Assembly (NCBI GenBank): GCA_002336805.1
Contig: DDEZ01000011.1
Span: 310,001-374,000 of the forward strand
Direction: 5' to 3'
DNA length: 64,000 nt
DNA from: Bacteroidetes bacterium UBA1941
GTDB lineage: Bacteria; Bacteroidota; Bacteroidia; Chitinophagales; LD1
The translations under genes and the position numbers were made by a program. The notes beneath the pieces are model-generated. The model had not been told where the DNA came from, did not search any database, and worked only from the letters and a program-made list of their open reading frames with translations. Below, one piece after another: positions 42,065 to 49,856 of the stretch; positions within the stretch are counted from its first letter, which is position 1, and every line of letters starts with the position of its first letter.

Positions 42065-44380
42065 TTATTTTTTGATGATGTTCCTGATGCTTACTGCATT
42101 GCCTGCACCGCGGAGTATCAGTGTATACATACCGCTACCATAGGCAGAGAGGTCTATCTGCGCATGATCAGCTGCTACACTTTGTGTATAGATGGTCCTG
42201 CCTAGCATATCTACCAGCTCTATCTGCTGGAGGCCGGTAGCCTGTACGTAGAGCATGCCCTCTGTAGGTGTAGGATATACTGAGGCGTGCAGTGCATCTG
42301 CCTCTGCTATGCCTACGCCTGTCACTGTATGGATAGCTGATGTGTCAGAGCAGCCGCTTGCATTGGTCACGACTACAGAGTAGTCACCGTTCTGCGTAGC
42401 AGTGTAGCTCTGGGTGGTGGCACCGTTGATAGCATTGCCATTCAAGAGCCACTGATAGCTGCTGAAAGCACCTGTGCTGAGTGCAGCACCACTCGCTGTG
42501 ACTGTAGGAGCAGGCTTGCTATTGACAGTCAGTGTCAGTGTCACGATACTATCGCAGCGGATCGTATCATTGTAGGTGCCGGCAGTATTATAGTTGTGGC
42601 CGTTTATGGTATAGCTTTCACCCTGGCAGATAGCGCCGGAGACATTGGCTATATGCAGCGTCTTGTAGGTCAGTGTGAGTGTCACGATGCTATCGCAGCG
42701 TACGGTATCATTGTAGGTGCCCGCAGCATTGTACGTAGTACCATTGAATGTATAGGAGTCACCCTGGCAGAAGCTGGCGCTCACTGCTGATGTGTGCACA
42801 GTCTTGTAGGTGAGCACGAGCGTCACGATACTATCGCAACGTACGGTGTCGTAGTATGTACCTGCTGCAGTGTAGTCTACACCATCAAAGAGGTACACGT
42901 CACCCTGGCAGAAACTGGCGCTCACAGTTGAGGTGCGAACTGTCTTGTAAGAAAGCACCAGTGTCACGATGCTATCACAGCGTACGGTATCATTATATGA
43001 GCCGGCTACCAGGTAGTCTACACCATTGAAGAGGTAGGCATCGCCCTGGCAGACGCTGGCCTGCACAGTAGCAGTATGCATAGGCTTCACATACAGATGC
43101 AGTGTCACTGCACTGTCGCAGCCGTTTACGGTACTGAGGTGCGCTACATAGTTGCCCGCTGTAGTTTGTGTATTGCCACCAAACACGATGCTCGCGCCCG
43201 GGCAGATGGTGTCATATACATCTGTGGCGGCGGTAGGGTAGACAGTAGCCTTTATAGTATTGCTATAGGCTGTAGTGGTAGTGAGGCAAGAATAGTTGGA
43301 TGTCAGCATTACTCTCACCGAGTCATTGTTGGCCGGGCTGCTGAGCGTATAGGAGGTACCTGTGCCTGCACTTGCATTATTCAGGTACCAGGTGTAGGCA
43401 GGTGTAGAACCGCCGTTGGTCACTGTGCCCACAGAGAATGTGATAGCTGTACCAGGGCAGACTGCTGCAGTAGTGCTGGTGATAGCTACCGTAGGAGATA
43501 CAGGAGTGGTAATGCCGATATTGCTGCCATTGTCTCCGGAGGTGAAGTACAGAGGAGTGCTATTGACCACGCGTACCCTGTAGCCTATGCCTGCCGCAGT
43601 ACCTGCTGGTATCACTGCAGTAGCAGGAGAGGTGCTGGTGCCGGTGCTGATCAGATTGCTGGTAGCATCAGATGCGAAAACACCCGAAGCATCAGACAGC
43701 TGCACATAAAACGGAGCGGTGAAGCTACCCTGAGTAGTAAATGGCACAGAGATGGTGTCATTGCTGCTCTGGCAGAAAGGGCCAAAAGATCCTGCTGTCG
43801 TAGTGATAGTATTGCCCAGGCCTACGGTACCATTGATGGTCAGGTTCAGCGCCTGGAGGGTACCTGCCACATTGGTAGCATGCCAGCCATACACGCGAAA
43901 TAGCAGGGTGCTATCTACCGGTACGCTGAAGCTGGTGGTCCAGGTAGCAGTAGCAGTATTGCCGCAGCTGCCGGTGCCCGGAGCATCGTCAGAGCCCTTG
44001 TCTATCCATGTAGCGCCGTGGTCTGTGCTATAGGCCAGACGTATGCTGGCAGGGCCAGAGCCTGACCTGCGCAGGCCTACACTAAAGCCCGTCACAGACA
44101 GCATGTATCCTGAGTTGGCCTTGACCTCAGCCTGTATAGCAGCTTTGGTGGTGGTATATACCAGCAGCGAGTCAAAGGTAGTAGCGCTAAAGCCTGTGCC
44201 GCACGGAGAGGCCGGCAGTGTGGCTCCATTCACGCGTACGAGGCCCACGCCTGTCGCATTGGGGTCTACAGAGGCTACTGCGCCGGTAGTGCTGTTTGTG
44301 TAAGAGTAGATCTGCCCATAGGTGCTGGCTATGCAGCACGTCATGATCAGCATCAGAAGTGGTCGTAATAAGTGTTTCAT
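42065..44380 (-). CDS. T9SS type A secreted protein with tandem Cys repeats
   Basis: The 771-residue product has a signal peptide (MKHLLRPLLMLIMTCCIAST then YG) and a jelly-roll-like N-terminal part with TGFSVGLRRSGSGPASIRLA (about 95-190). Ig-like domains follow (190-380). Then come five copies of a 47-residue repeat (about 380-617) of the pattern C-Q-G-D-x-Y-x-F-N-G-x-x-Y...A-G-T-Y-N-D-T-V-R-C-D-S-I-V-T-L, an Ig-like segment, and a type A sorting domain (VYPTPTEGMLYVQAT...GMYTLIL). Each repeat has two Cys that could form one disulfide. The repeats are probably a stalk or a binding array at the surface. It is monocistronic and convergent with the SDR gene. Confidence 0.86.
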   Translation of the reverse strand: MKHLLRPLLMLIMTCCIASTYGQIYSYTNSTTGAVASVDPNATGVGLVRVNGATLPASPCGTGFSATTFDSLLVYTTTKAAIQAEVKANSGYMLSVTGFSVGLRRSGSGPASIRLAYSTDHGATWIDKGSDDAPGTGSCGNTATATWTTSFSVPVDSTLLFRVYGWHATNVAGTLQALNLTINGTVGLGNTITTTAGSFGPFCQSSNDTISVPFTTQGSFTAPFYVQLSDASGVFASDATSNLISTGTSTSPATAVIPAGTAAGIGYRVRVVNSTPLYFTSGDNGSNIGITTPVSPTVAITSTTAAVCPGTAITFSVGTVTNGGSTPAYTWYLNNASAGTGTSYTLSSPANNDSVRVMLTSNYSCLTTTTAYSNTIKATVYPTAATDVYDTICPGASIVFGGNTQTTAGNYVAHLSTVNGCDSAVTLHLYVKPMHTATVQASVCQGDAYLFNGVDYLVAGSYNDTVRCDSIVTLVLSYKTVRTSTVSASFCQGDVYLFDGVDYTAAGTYYDTVRCDSIVTLVLTYKTVHTSAVSASFCQGDSYTFNGTTYNAAGTYNDTVRCDSIVTLTLTYKTLHIANVSGAICQGESYTINGHNYNTAGTYNDTIRCDSIVTLTLTVNSKPAPTVTASGAALSTGAFSSYQWLLNGNAINGATTQSYTATQNGDYSVVVTNASGCSDTSAIHTVTGVGIAEADALHASVYPTPTEGMLYVQATGLQQIELVDMLGRTIYTQSVAADHAQIDLSAYGSGMYTLILRGAGNAVSIRNIIKK
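42530..43234 (-). repeat. Five tandem 141-bp coding repeats
   Basis: A CTATCGCAG-type string recurs at 42549, 42690, 42831, 42972 and (diverged) 43113, an exact 141-bp period equal to 47 codons. The copies diverge at synonymous and some coding positions; the one at the 43113 end is the most diverged. They form the Cys-repeat part of the T9SS protein and are not CRISPR. Confidence 0.9.
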
Positions 44381-44512
44381 TTGATATCGTTTAGAGTTAC
44401 AGCGCGCAAATTACGCAAAATGCAAGTTTGTTAAAATCAAACAGGACGAAGGGGACAGAAATGATGGTAAATAATACAGGATATTAACCCAATACTAACA
44501 ATGGCGCGGGTT

Positions 44513-46030
44513 CTATAGCTCTTTAGAGCCATATAGCTGCCGAAAGGCCGCCGATAGATGGCCGATCACATCGGTGGCCAAAAGCGATTCAGGGTGGATA
44601 TCCTGCACAGCCAGATCTGCAGCTGATCCATGCAGATACACGCCCAGGCAGGCAGCTACTGCAGGCTCATAGCCGCGAGCCAATAGCCCGGTGATGATAC
44701 CGGTCAGCACGTCTCCGCTGCCACCTTTGGCCAGGGCCGGATTGCCGGTAGAGTTAAACCAGACGGAGCCATCGGGCAGTACGGTAGCCGTGTGCGCTCC
44801 TTTGAGCACGATCACGAGGTTATTCTTTTTAGCCAGCTGCTGCGCTGTCTCCAGTCGCTGCCAGCTGCTGTCATGCTTTTGAGTCAGCCTGTCGAATTCC
44901 TTAGGATGTGGGGTGAGTATCGTGAGCGGGGGGAGAAACTCCAGCCAGGTTCGCTGCTGAGCCAGGATATTCAGTGCATCGGCATCTATGACCAGGCTAC
45001 CGGATACCGATTGGATCACCTGCTTTAGCAGCCGGGCGGTAGCATCGGCAGTGCCGATACCCGGGCCGATGCCTACTGCATTATATGGATCCATACCCGG
45101 AGCCATAGTGACCTGATCCTGCGCCGCGTCTATACTGACCATAGCCTCTGGCAGGGCGGTCTGCATGATCTGATAGCCGCAGGCTGGTATGTGTGCGGTG
45201 AGGAGGCCCGCACCGCTGCGCAGGCAGGCGGAGGCTGCGAGTACTGCGGCGCCCATCTTGCCATAGGCGCCTGCTATGAGCAGAGCGTGGCCATAGGTGC
45301 CTTTATGCGAAAACTTGCTCCGTGTCTTCAGCAGGGGCTGTAGTGTACTGGCGCTGACGTAAAAATAAGTGCAGGTGCTCTCAGGGATAAAGCTGGTATC
45401 TATCCGGATATCGAGCACATCAAACTTACCCGTATACTCCCCGCTCTCGGGAAACATAAAAGCCAGCTTAGGCTGCTGAAAGGTAAGGGTACACCAGGCT
45501 CTGACCACCGCATCTCTGGCATCAGTGGGCTCGTCTGTGCGCAGGCCGCTAGGCACATCTATAGAGATGATGCGCAGGCCGCTTTCATTGATCCGGCGGA
45601 TGGTGTCTGCTATGAGGCCCTCAGCGGGCTTATTGATACCGGTGCCGAGTATGGCATCTATGACGATGCTGCCTGCTGGCAGTACGATGTCTGAGGCTGT
45701 GGTGATACGCCAGATAGCTGCCGCTGCCTGGTCGGTCAGACGCTTCAGATTTGCAGTGAAGTCCTCACTCTCATGGGGAGTATAGTCCAGTATGCAGACC
45801 TGTACCTGATAGTCGGTGGCAGACAGCAGGCGTGCTATAGCGAGTCCGTCTCCGCCATTATTACCCTTGCCGCAGAGGATGATGATGGGCGTACCCGCAG
45901 GGCTATACTGCTGGATACGCGCAGCACATACCGTAGCAGCCCGCTCCATGAGGTCTATAGACCGGATAGGCTCGTGAGAGATGGTGTGCTGATCGGCCTG
46001 GCGGATCTGCTGGGCAGAGAGGATCTTCAT
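44513..46030 (-). CDS. nnr: Bifunctional NAD(P)HX epimerase/dehydratase
   Basis: The 505-residue protein joins an N-terminal epimerase (YjeF_N-type, residues 1-215) with the loop CGKGNNGGDGLAIAR and a C-terminal ribokinase-like ADP-dependent (S)-NAD(P)HX dehydratase (about 220-500) with LTPHPKEFDRL and NPALAKGGSGDVLTG. It repairs hydrated NADH and NADPH. The length is normal for bacterial fused Nnr. A GHALLIAGAYGKMGAAVLAA stretch marks the start of the kinase-like part. It is apparently monocistronic. Confidence 0.95.
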   Translation of the reverse strand: MKILSAQQIRQADQHTISHEPIRSIDLMERAATVCAARIQQYSPAGTPIIILCGKGNNGGDGLAIARLLSATDYQVQVCILDYTPHESEDFTANLKRLTDQAAAAIWRITTASDIVLPAGSIVIDAILGTGINKPAEGLIADTIRRINESGLRIISIDVPSGLRTDEPTDARDAVVRAWCTLTFQQPKLAFMFPESGEYTGKFDVLDIRIDTSFIPESTCTYFYVSASTLQPLLKTRSKFSHKGTYGHALLIAGAYGKMGAAVLAASACLRSGAGLLTAHIPACGYQIMQTALPEAMVSIDAAQDQVTMAPGMDPYNAVGIGPGIGTADATARLLKQVIQSVSGSLVIDADALNILAQQRTWLEFLPPLTILTPHPKEFDRLTQKHDSSWQRLETAQQLAKKNNLVIVLKGAHTATVLPDGSVWFNSTGNPALAKGGSGDVLTGIITGLLARGYEPAVAACLGVYLHGSAADLAVQDIHPESLLATDVIGHLSAAFRQLYGSKEL

Positions 46031-46541
46031 ACGCTGCGTATTGACTGCAAATTAATCATTTTGGCCATGAGGGAGGATGACAGCAGTCATTCAATCGCAG
46101 CTGAGATGTCTTTGAGACCCCCACTTACACTAAACTTTGTGATCGGGAAACTGTGGCAGCCTGAGATTTATGGCACACACGCACTTTTGTGAATGGTTCA
46201 ACCAATGTAAGAGCGGGCCATATTGCTACATAGAGTTATGAGCGCCCATTGCGTACCAGAGGCCCATTGACCTTGAGCCAGGCCAGTACAGCTACTAATA
46301 TGATCATTACACAGATCATGGTTTTCTGTTTTTGTAGTGAATGAGGCACGAGGTTGGCAGACAGCACGAGAGAGTAGCAGCTTGCTTACTAGGCTATACG
46401 GTACAAATGGGCTGAGGTTTAGTTAAAACCTAAATTTTTGCCGGAGGTATATTGAGTTCACTGATTTTAATACTTTAGAGTAGGGCTGTGGTGACACCCT
46501 GGGCACATCTGTGCGTATAACATTCGTATAGTATAGCGGGC
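46031..46541. other. 511-bp gap upstream of the histidine kinase
   Basis: No gene of recognised family is seen. A short minus-strand frame at 46236-46367 (GTG start; 27 codons from its ATG at 46319) encodes a hydrophobic segment MICVMIILVAVLAWLKV followed by basic residues, a possible small membrane peptide. TTG at 46454 and TACTTTA near 46472 could be a promoter for the kinase gene. The rest is unassigned. Confidence 0.3.
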
Positions 46542-48266
46542 ATGAAAAAAGTGGCTGGATATATCAGCAGGATTCTGGATTTCTTTCTAGGTCTGGGGGT
46601 CAACCCGGCAGAGACGGATCTCTCGCGCCGTGCCTATATACAGTACTTCAACTTTGACCTGATGGGGTATATGAGTTTTGCTATACTCACTATACCCGTG
46701 GTCATGCTGCTACCCCTTGAGGCCCGCGCTGTACTACAAGTATTGGCTGCCATCTATGTAGCCGTGATCGCTTTTTGCTTTTACCTCAATAGCAAAGGCC
46801 ATCACATCATCTCATCGTTCATCATACACATAGGGCTGCTGATGGTGGTAGCCTTTAGTGATATTTATTTTGGCGCGGAGTCTAACCTGCATTTTTTCCT
46901 GATCACGGTCTGCGTCACACCGCTCTTCTTCCTCCGTGATCGCAAGTGGGTAGCCTACCTGATGATGGCGCTGGGCTTTGGTTTATTCCTGATCCTGTCA
47001 GAAAGGCTGATAGACCTGCCTACTCCTGTAGATCAATCTCCCAAGGTGATCCGGTTCTTTCAACACCTGGTCAATATAACTGTGATACCACTCACTACGC
47101 TGCGCTTCATCTACATCTTCATGATCAATGACCGGTACCTGACAGAGATCAGCGAGCAGCAGAAGTTTCTACGCAAGGTGATAGACCTCAATCCGAGTTT
47201 CATCTTTGCGAAAGACAGGCAGGGGCAGTTTACCCTGGCTAATGATGCAGTGGCAAAGGCATACGGTACCACACCGGATATACTGGTAGGCAAAACGGAT
47301 GCGGACTACAATGCGAATGAAGATGAGGTCATGCAGTTTCGCCAGGATGATGTGGAGGTGATGGACAGCCGACAGCCCAAACGGATACCGCTGGAGATAG
47401 TGACAGATGCAAGCGGGGACAAGCGCTACCTGCAAACGGTGAAAACTCCTATGGTAGACGAAAACGGCACAGTGAATCAGCTACTCGGTGTATCTACCGA
47501 TATCACAGAGCGTGTACTACAGCACCGCGAGCTGGAGCAGATGCGCGATACGCTGGCACGTAAAAATAAAGAGCTGGAGAAATATATCGACTCCAATCTA
47601 CAGCTGGAGAACTTTGCCTACATAGCCTCGCATGACCTAAAGGAGCCGCTGCGCTCTATCATAGGCTACTCGCAGCTGCTGGAGCGGCGCTATGCTGATA
47701 AACTGGATGATGAGGGCAGGCAGTTCATAGACCACCTGATCACCTCTACCAAGAATATGAACATGCTCATCTCTGACCTGCTCCTCTTCTCGCGGGTCAA
47801 TACAGATGAGGTACGGCACCAGTCGCTGCGGCTCGCAGAGATACGCGCGCAGGTGACGGACAACCTGAAAACCATGATCCGCGAGACGCACGCGCAGATA
47901 CTATGGCATGAGATGCCAGAATCCATCACGGCAGATAAATCACGCATGGTGCAGATATTCCAGAATCTGATAGCCAATGGTATTAAGTTTCGCAAGCCGG
48001 GTGCACAGCCTGTGATAGATGTGAGCTACCGGCAGTGGGAGGGATTCCATGAGTTCTCTGTGCGGGATAATGGTATCGGTATCGAGCCCAAATTTCATGA
48101 GCGCATCTTCCACATCTTTCACCGCCTGCACAATAGGCACGAGTATGAAGGCAGCGGCATAGGACTGGCCACGTGCAATAAGATAGCCGAGCAGCACAAT
48201 GGGGTGATACGCGTAGAGTCACAGCCGGGAATCGGGAGTTCATTTATCTTTACCATAGCCGACTGA
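46542..48266 (+). CDS. Membrane sensor histidine kinase with PAS domain
   Basis: The 574-residue kinase has about six N-terminal membrane spans (roughly residues 38-200) with short loops. A PAS domain (about 206-325, starting LRKVIDLNPSFIFAKDRQG and ending STDITER), a coiled coil and the catalytic core follow. The H-box is ASHDLKEPLR (His364), the N-box NLIANGIKF, G1 VRDNGIGI and G2 GSGIGLATC. The core resembles phytochrome-type or PAS-linked HWE/HisKA kinases. No response regulator is adjacent. Instead a Crp/Fnr regulator starts one base after its stop, suggesting the two are made together. The signal is unknown; the many-span sensor suggests a membrane or lipid-soluble cue. Confidence 0.9.
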   Translation: MKKVAGYISRILDFFLGLGVNPAETDLSRRAYIQYFNFDLMGYMSFAILTIPVVMLLPLEARAVLQVLAAIYVAVIAFCFYLNSKGHHIISSFIIHIGLLMVVAFSDIYFGAESNLHFFLITVCVTPLFFLRDRKWVAYLMMALGFGLFLILSERLIDLPTPVDQSPKVIRFFQHLVNITVIPLTTLRFIYIFMINDRYLTEISEQQKFLRKVIDLNPSFIFAKDRQGQFTLANDAVAKAYGTTPDILVGKTDADYNANEDEVMQFRQDDVEVMDSRQPKRIPLEIVTDASGDKRYLQTVKTPMVDENGTVNQLLGVSTDITERVLQHRELEQMRDTLARKNKELEKYIDSNLQLENFAYIASHDLKEPLRSIIGYSQLLERRYADKLDDEGRQFIDHLITSTKNMNMLISDLLLFSRVNTDEVRHQSLRLAEIRAQVTDNLKTMIRETHAQILWHEMPESITADKSRMVQIFQNLIANGIKFRKPGAQPVIDVSYRQWEGFHEFSVRDNGIGIEPKFHERIFHIFHRLHNRHEYEGSGIGLATCNKIAEQHNGVIRVESQPGIGSSFIFTIAD

Positions 48267-48267
48267 T

Positions 48268-48852
48268 ATGGCAGACGTACACGCCCTGCGCCGCCTCATA
48301 GAGCAGTTTGTACCGCTCACGGATGATGAGTGGCAAATGATGCAGGTGCTCCTGTCGGAGAAAACCATCAGGAAGCATGACTGCATGATCCGCGAGGGCA
48401 TGATGGGGCGCGAGCTGGGCTACATACTGGAGGGAGAGATGCGCCACTACTACACGCACGCTGAGGACCAGCGCACCACCTATTTCTATTTTGAGAATGC
48501 TTTCGTAGGCCCATATATGAGCTGCGTGACCGGGCAGCCGTCACAGCTGACTATAGAGGCACTAAGCGATACACGGCTGCTGGTCTTCCCTTATGAGGGA
48601 TTCAAGGAGTTGTTTCAGAAGAGCCATACCTGGGAGCGATTTGGGCGGCGGCTGGCAGAGTACCTGGCCATAGGCTTGGAGGAGCGTATGGTAGGCCTGC
48701 TCACGCTCAGCCCAGAGGAGCGCTATATGGAGCTGCTCGGCAGCAATAAAAAGAAGATACTGGAGCGTATACCACAGCAGCATATCGCCAACTACCTGGG
48801 CATCACCCCAGTGAGCCTGAGCCGCATCCGCAAGCGGCTCTCTGACAGATAG
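48268..48852 (+). CDS. Crp/Fnr family transcription regulator
   Basis: The 194-residue protein has an N-terminal cyclic-nucleotide-binding-type beta-roll (about 20-115; LGYILEGEMRHYY, NAFVGPYMSC) and a C-terminal winged helix (about 150-194; HIANYLGITPVSLSRIRKRL). The phosphate-binding Arg-Ser pair of true CRP is not evident, and there is no Cys cluster for an iron-sulfur centre, so it may respond to another ligand. It begins one base after the histidine kinase stop codon. The DUF4260 gene that follows 76 bp later may be its target, a link seen often for this regulator type in Bacteroidota but not shown here. Confidence 0.88.
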   Translation: MADVHALRRLIEQFVPLTDDEWQMMQVLLSEKTIRKHDCMIREGMMGRELGYILEGEMRHYYTHAEDQRTTYFYFENAFVGPYMSCVTGQPSQLTIEALSDTRLLVFPYEGFKELFQKSHTWERFGRRLAEYLAIGLEERMVGLLTLSPEERYMELLGSNKKKILERIPQQHIANYLGITPVSLSRIRKRLSDR

Positions 48853-48928
48853 GCCGCTGTTTTCTTATCTTATGTAAATAATCCAATGGCGATTCAGCCT
48901 GACCTTTGTACCATCAAAATCAAACACA

Positions 48929-49282
48929 ATGGACAAAGTAATCAAACTGGAAGAGCTGGCACAATTTGCAGCCGTGATCGTAGCGCTATATTACCTGCCT
49001 GTGCATATCAGCTGGTGGGCATGGATCTTTATCTTCCTGCTACCTGACCTGAGCATGCTGGGCTATCTGGCCGGGCCTGCAGCAGGTGGTGCGAGTTATA
49101 ATTTCTTTCATCATAAGCTGGTAGCGCTCGCAGTGATAGGAATGGGCTGGTATACAGGTATGCCCTATGTACTGCTGTCGGGTCTCGTGCTCTACGGCCA
49201 CTCGTCTATGGACCGTATGCTGGGCTATGGACTGAAATATCTGGACGGCTTCAAGCATACGCACCTGGGCATGATAGGATAG
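48929..49282 (+). CDS. DUF4260 membrane protein
   Basis: The 117-residue protein has three or four membrane segments and the strings LEELAQFAAVIVALYYL, LLPDLSMLGYLAGP, YNFFHHKLVALAVIG and a terminal YGLKYLDGFKHTHLG, the pattern of DUF4260 proteins, whose function is unknown. The conserved HH and C-terminal FKHTHLG are candidates for metal or substrate binding. A ACCTTTG string upstream (about 48899) may be part of its own promoter, so it need not be transcribed with the regulator. The next gene starts 43 bp later. Confidence 0.85.
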   Translation: MDKVIKLEELAQFAAVIVALYYLPVHISWWAWIFIFLLPDLSMLGYLAGPAAGGASYNFFHHKLVALAVIGMGWYTGMPYVLLSGLVLYGHSSMDRMLGYGLKYLDGFKHTHLGMIG

Positions 49283-49324
49283 GAGGGATTGACTATATTC
49301 GCCGCCACCCAAACAATAGCTATC

Positions 49325-49783
49325 ATGGTCATAGATCACCTGCAAAATGCCATCAAGTATTACCCCCTCAGCTCCTATGTAGCTAAAGGACTGCTCTGGA
49401 TAGAGAATCACAAACATGAGCTCGCTACCATGGAGAACGGCCGCTACGATATACAAGGCGAAGACGTCTACGCCATAGTCAATAGCTATGATACAAAACC
49501 TGCGGCAGAGTGTGGCTGGGAGGCACATAAAGTATACTGCGATATCCACTACAGCGTGACGGGTGAGGAGCGCATAGCCTATCAGCACATCAGCCGCATG
49601 CGGGAGACACAGCCGTACAATGCAGAGCGTGACTACTCTCTCTACGAGGGGGAGGGTGACTGGATCACAGTACGCGAGGGCATGTTTACCCTGCTGATGC
49701 CGGAGGATGTCCACGCTCCCGGAGCGATGCTGGAGAGTGGTCCTGCATTCCTGAAGAAGGTGGTGATAAAGCTCAGGGCTTAA
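49325..49783 (+). CDS. YhcH/YjgK/YiaL family protein
   Basis: The ATG at 49325 gives 152 residues, the normal length, starting MVIDHLQNAIKYYPL. It has the cupin-like beta-barrel pattern of the DUF386 family with WEAHKVYCDIHYSVTGEERI and LLMPEDVHAPG, whose His and Glu residues bind a metal. Characterised members include sialic-acid anomerase NanQ and EbgC, so a role in sugar handling is likely. No sialic acid or beta-galactoside genes are nearby. An upstream frame extension to 49289 is rejected because the family starts at this Met. Confidence 0.88.
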   Translation: MVIDHLQNAIKYYPLSSYVAKGLLWIENHKHELATMENGRYDIQGEDVYAIVNSYDTKPAAECGWEAHKVYCDIHYSVTGEERIAYQHISRMRETQPYNAERDYSLYEGEGDWITVREGMFTLLMPEDVHAPGAMLESGPAFLKKVVIKLRA

Positions 49784-49836
49784 GCATGCTTAGGTGATCC
49801 TAACGCTGGCTGTTTTTATTTTATCATTTTGGAGAT

Positions 49837-49856
49837 AAGTCTCATATTTGAGACTT
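49837..49856 (+). promoter_or_regulatory. Perfect inverted repeat abutting the acylase start codon
   Basis: AAGTCTCA (49837-49844) and TGAGACTT (49849-49856) flank TATT. The right arm ends at the base before the ATG at 49857. It could be an operator or an mRNA hairpin that hides the start. The internal CATATTTG is one base from a -7 box, which would imply a near leaderless transcript. Confidence 0.5.

Noticed and set aside
42596..43903. Plus-strand frames opposite the Cys-repeat T9SS gene, and a possible CRISPR array
   Set aside because: The exact 141-bp period is that of an in-frame protein repeat. No short repeats with unique spacers are present, and the frames are shadows.
45773..46192. 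139-codon plus-strand frame across the start of nnr
   Set aside because: It is antisense to the well-conserved nnr N-terminus and shows no family pattern.
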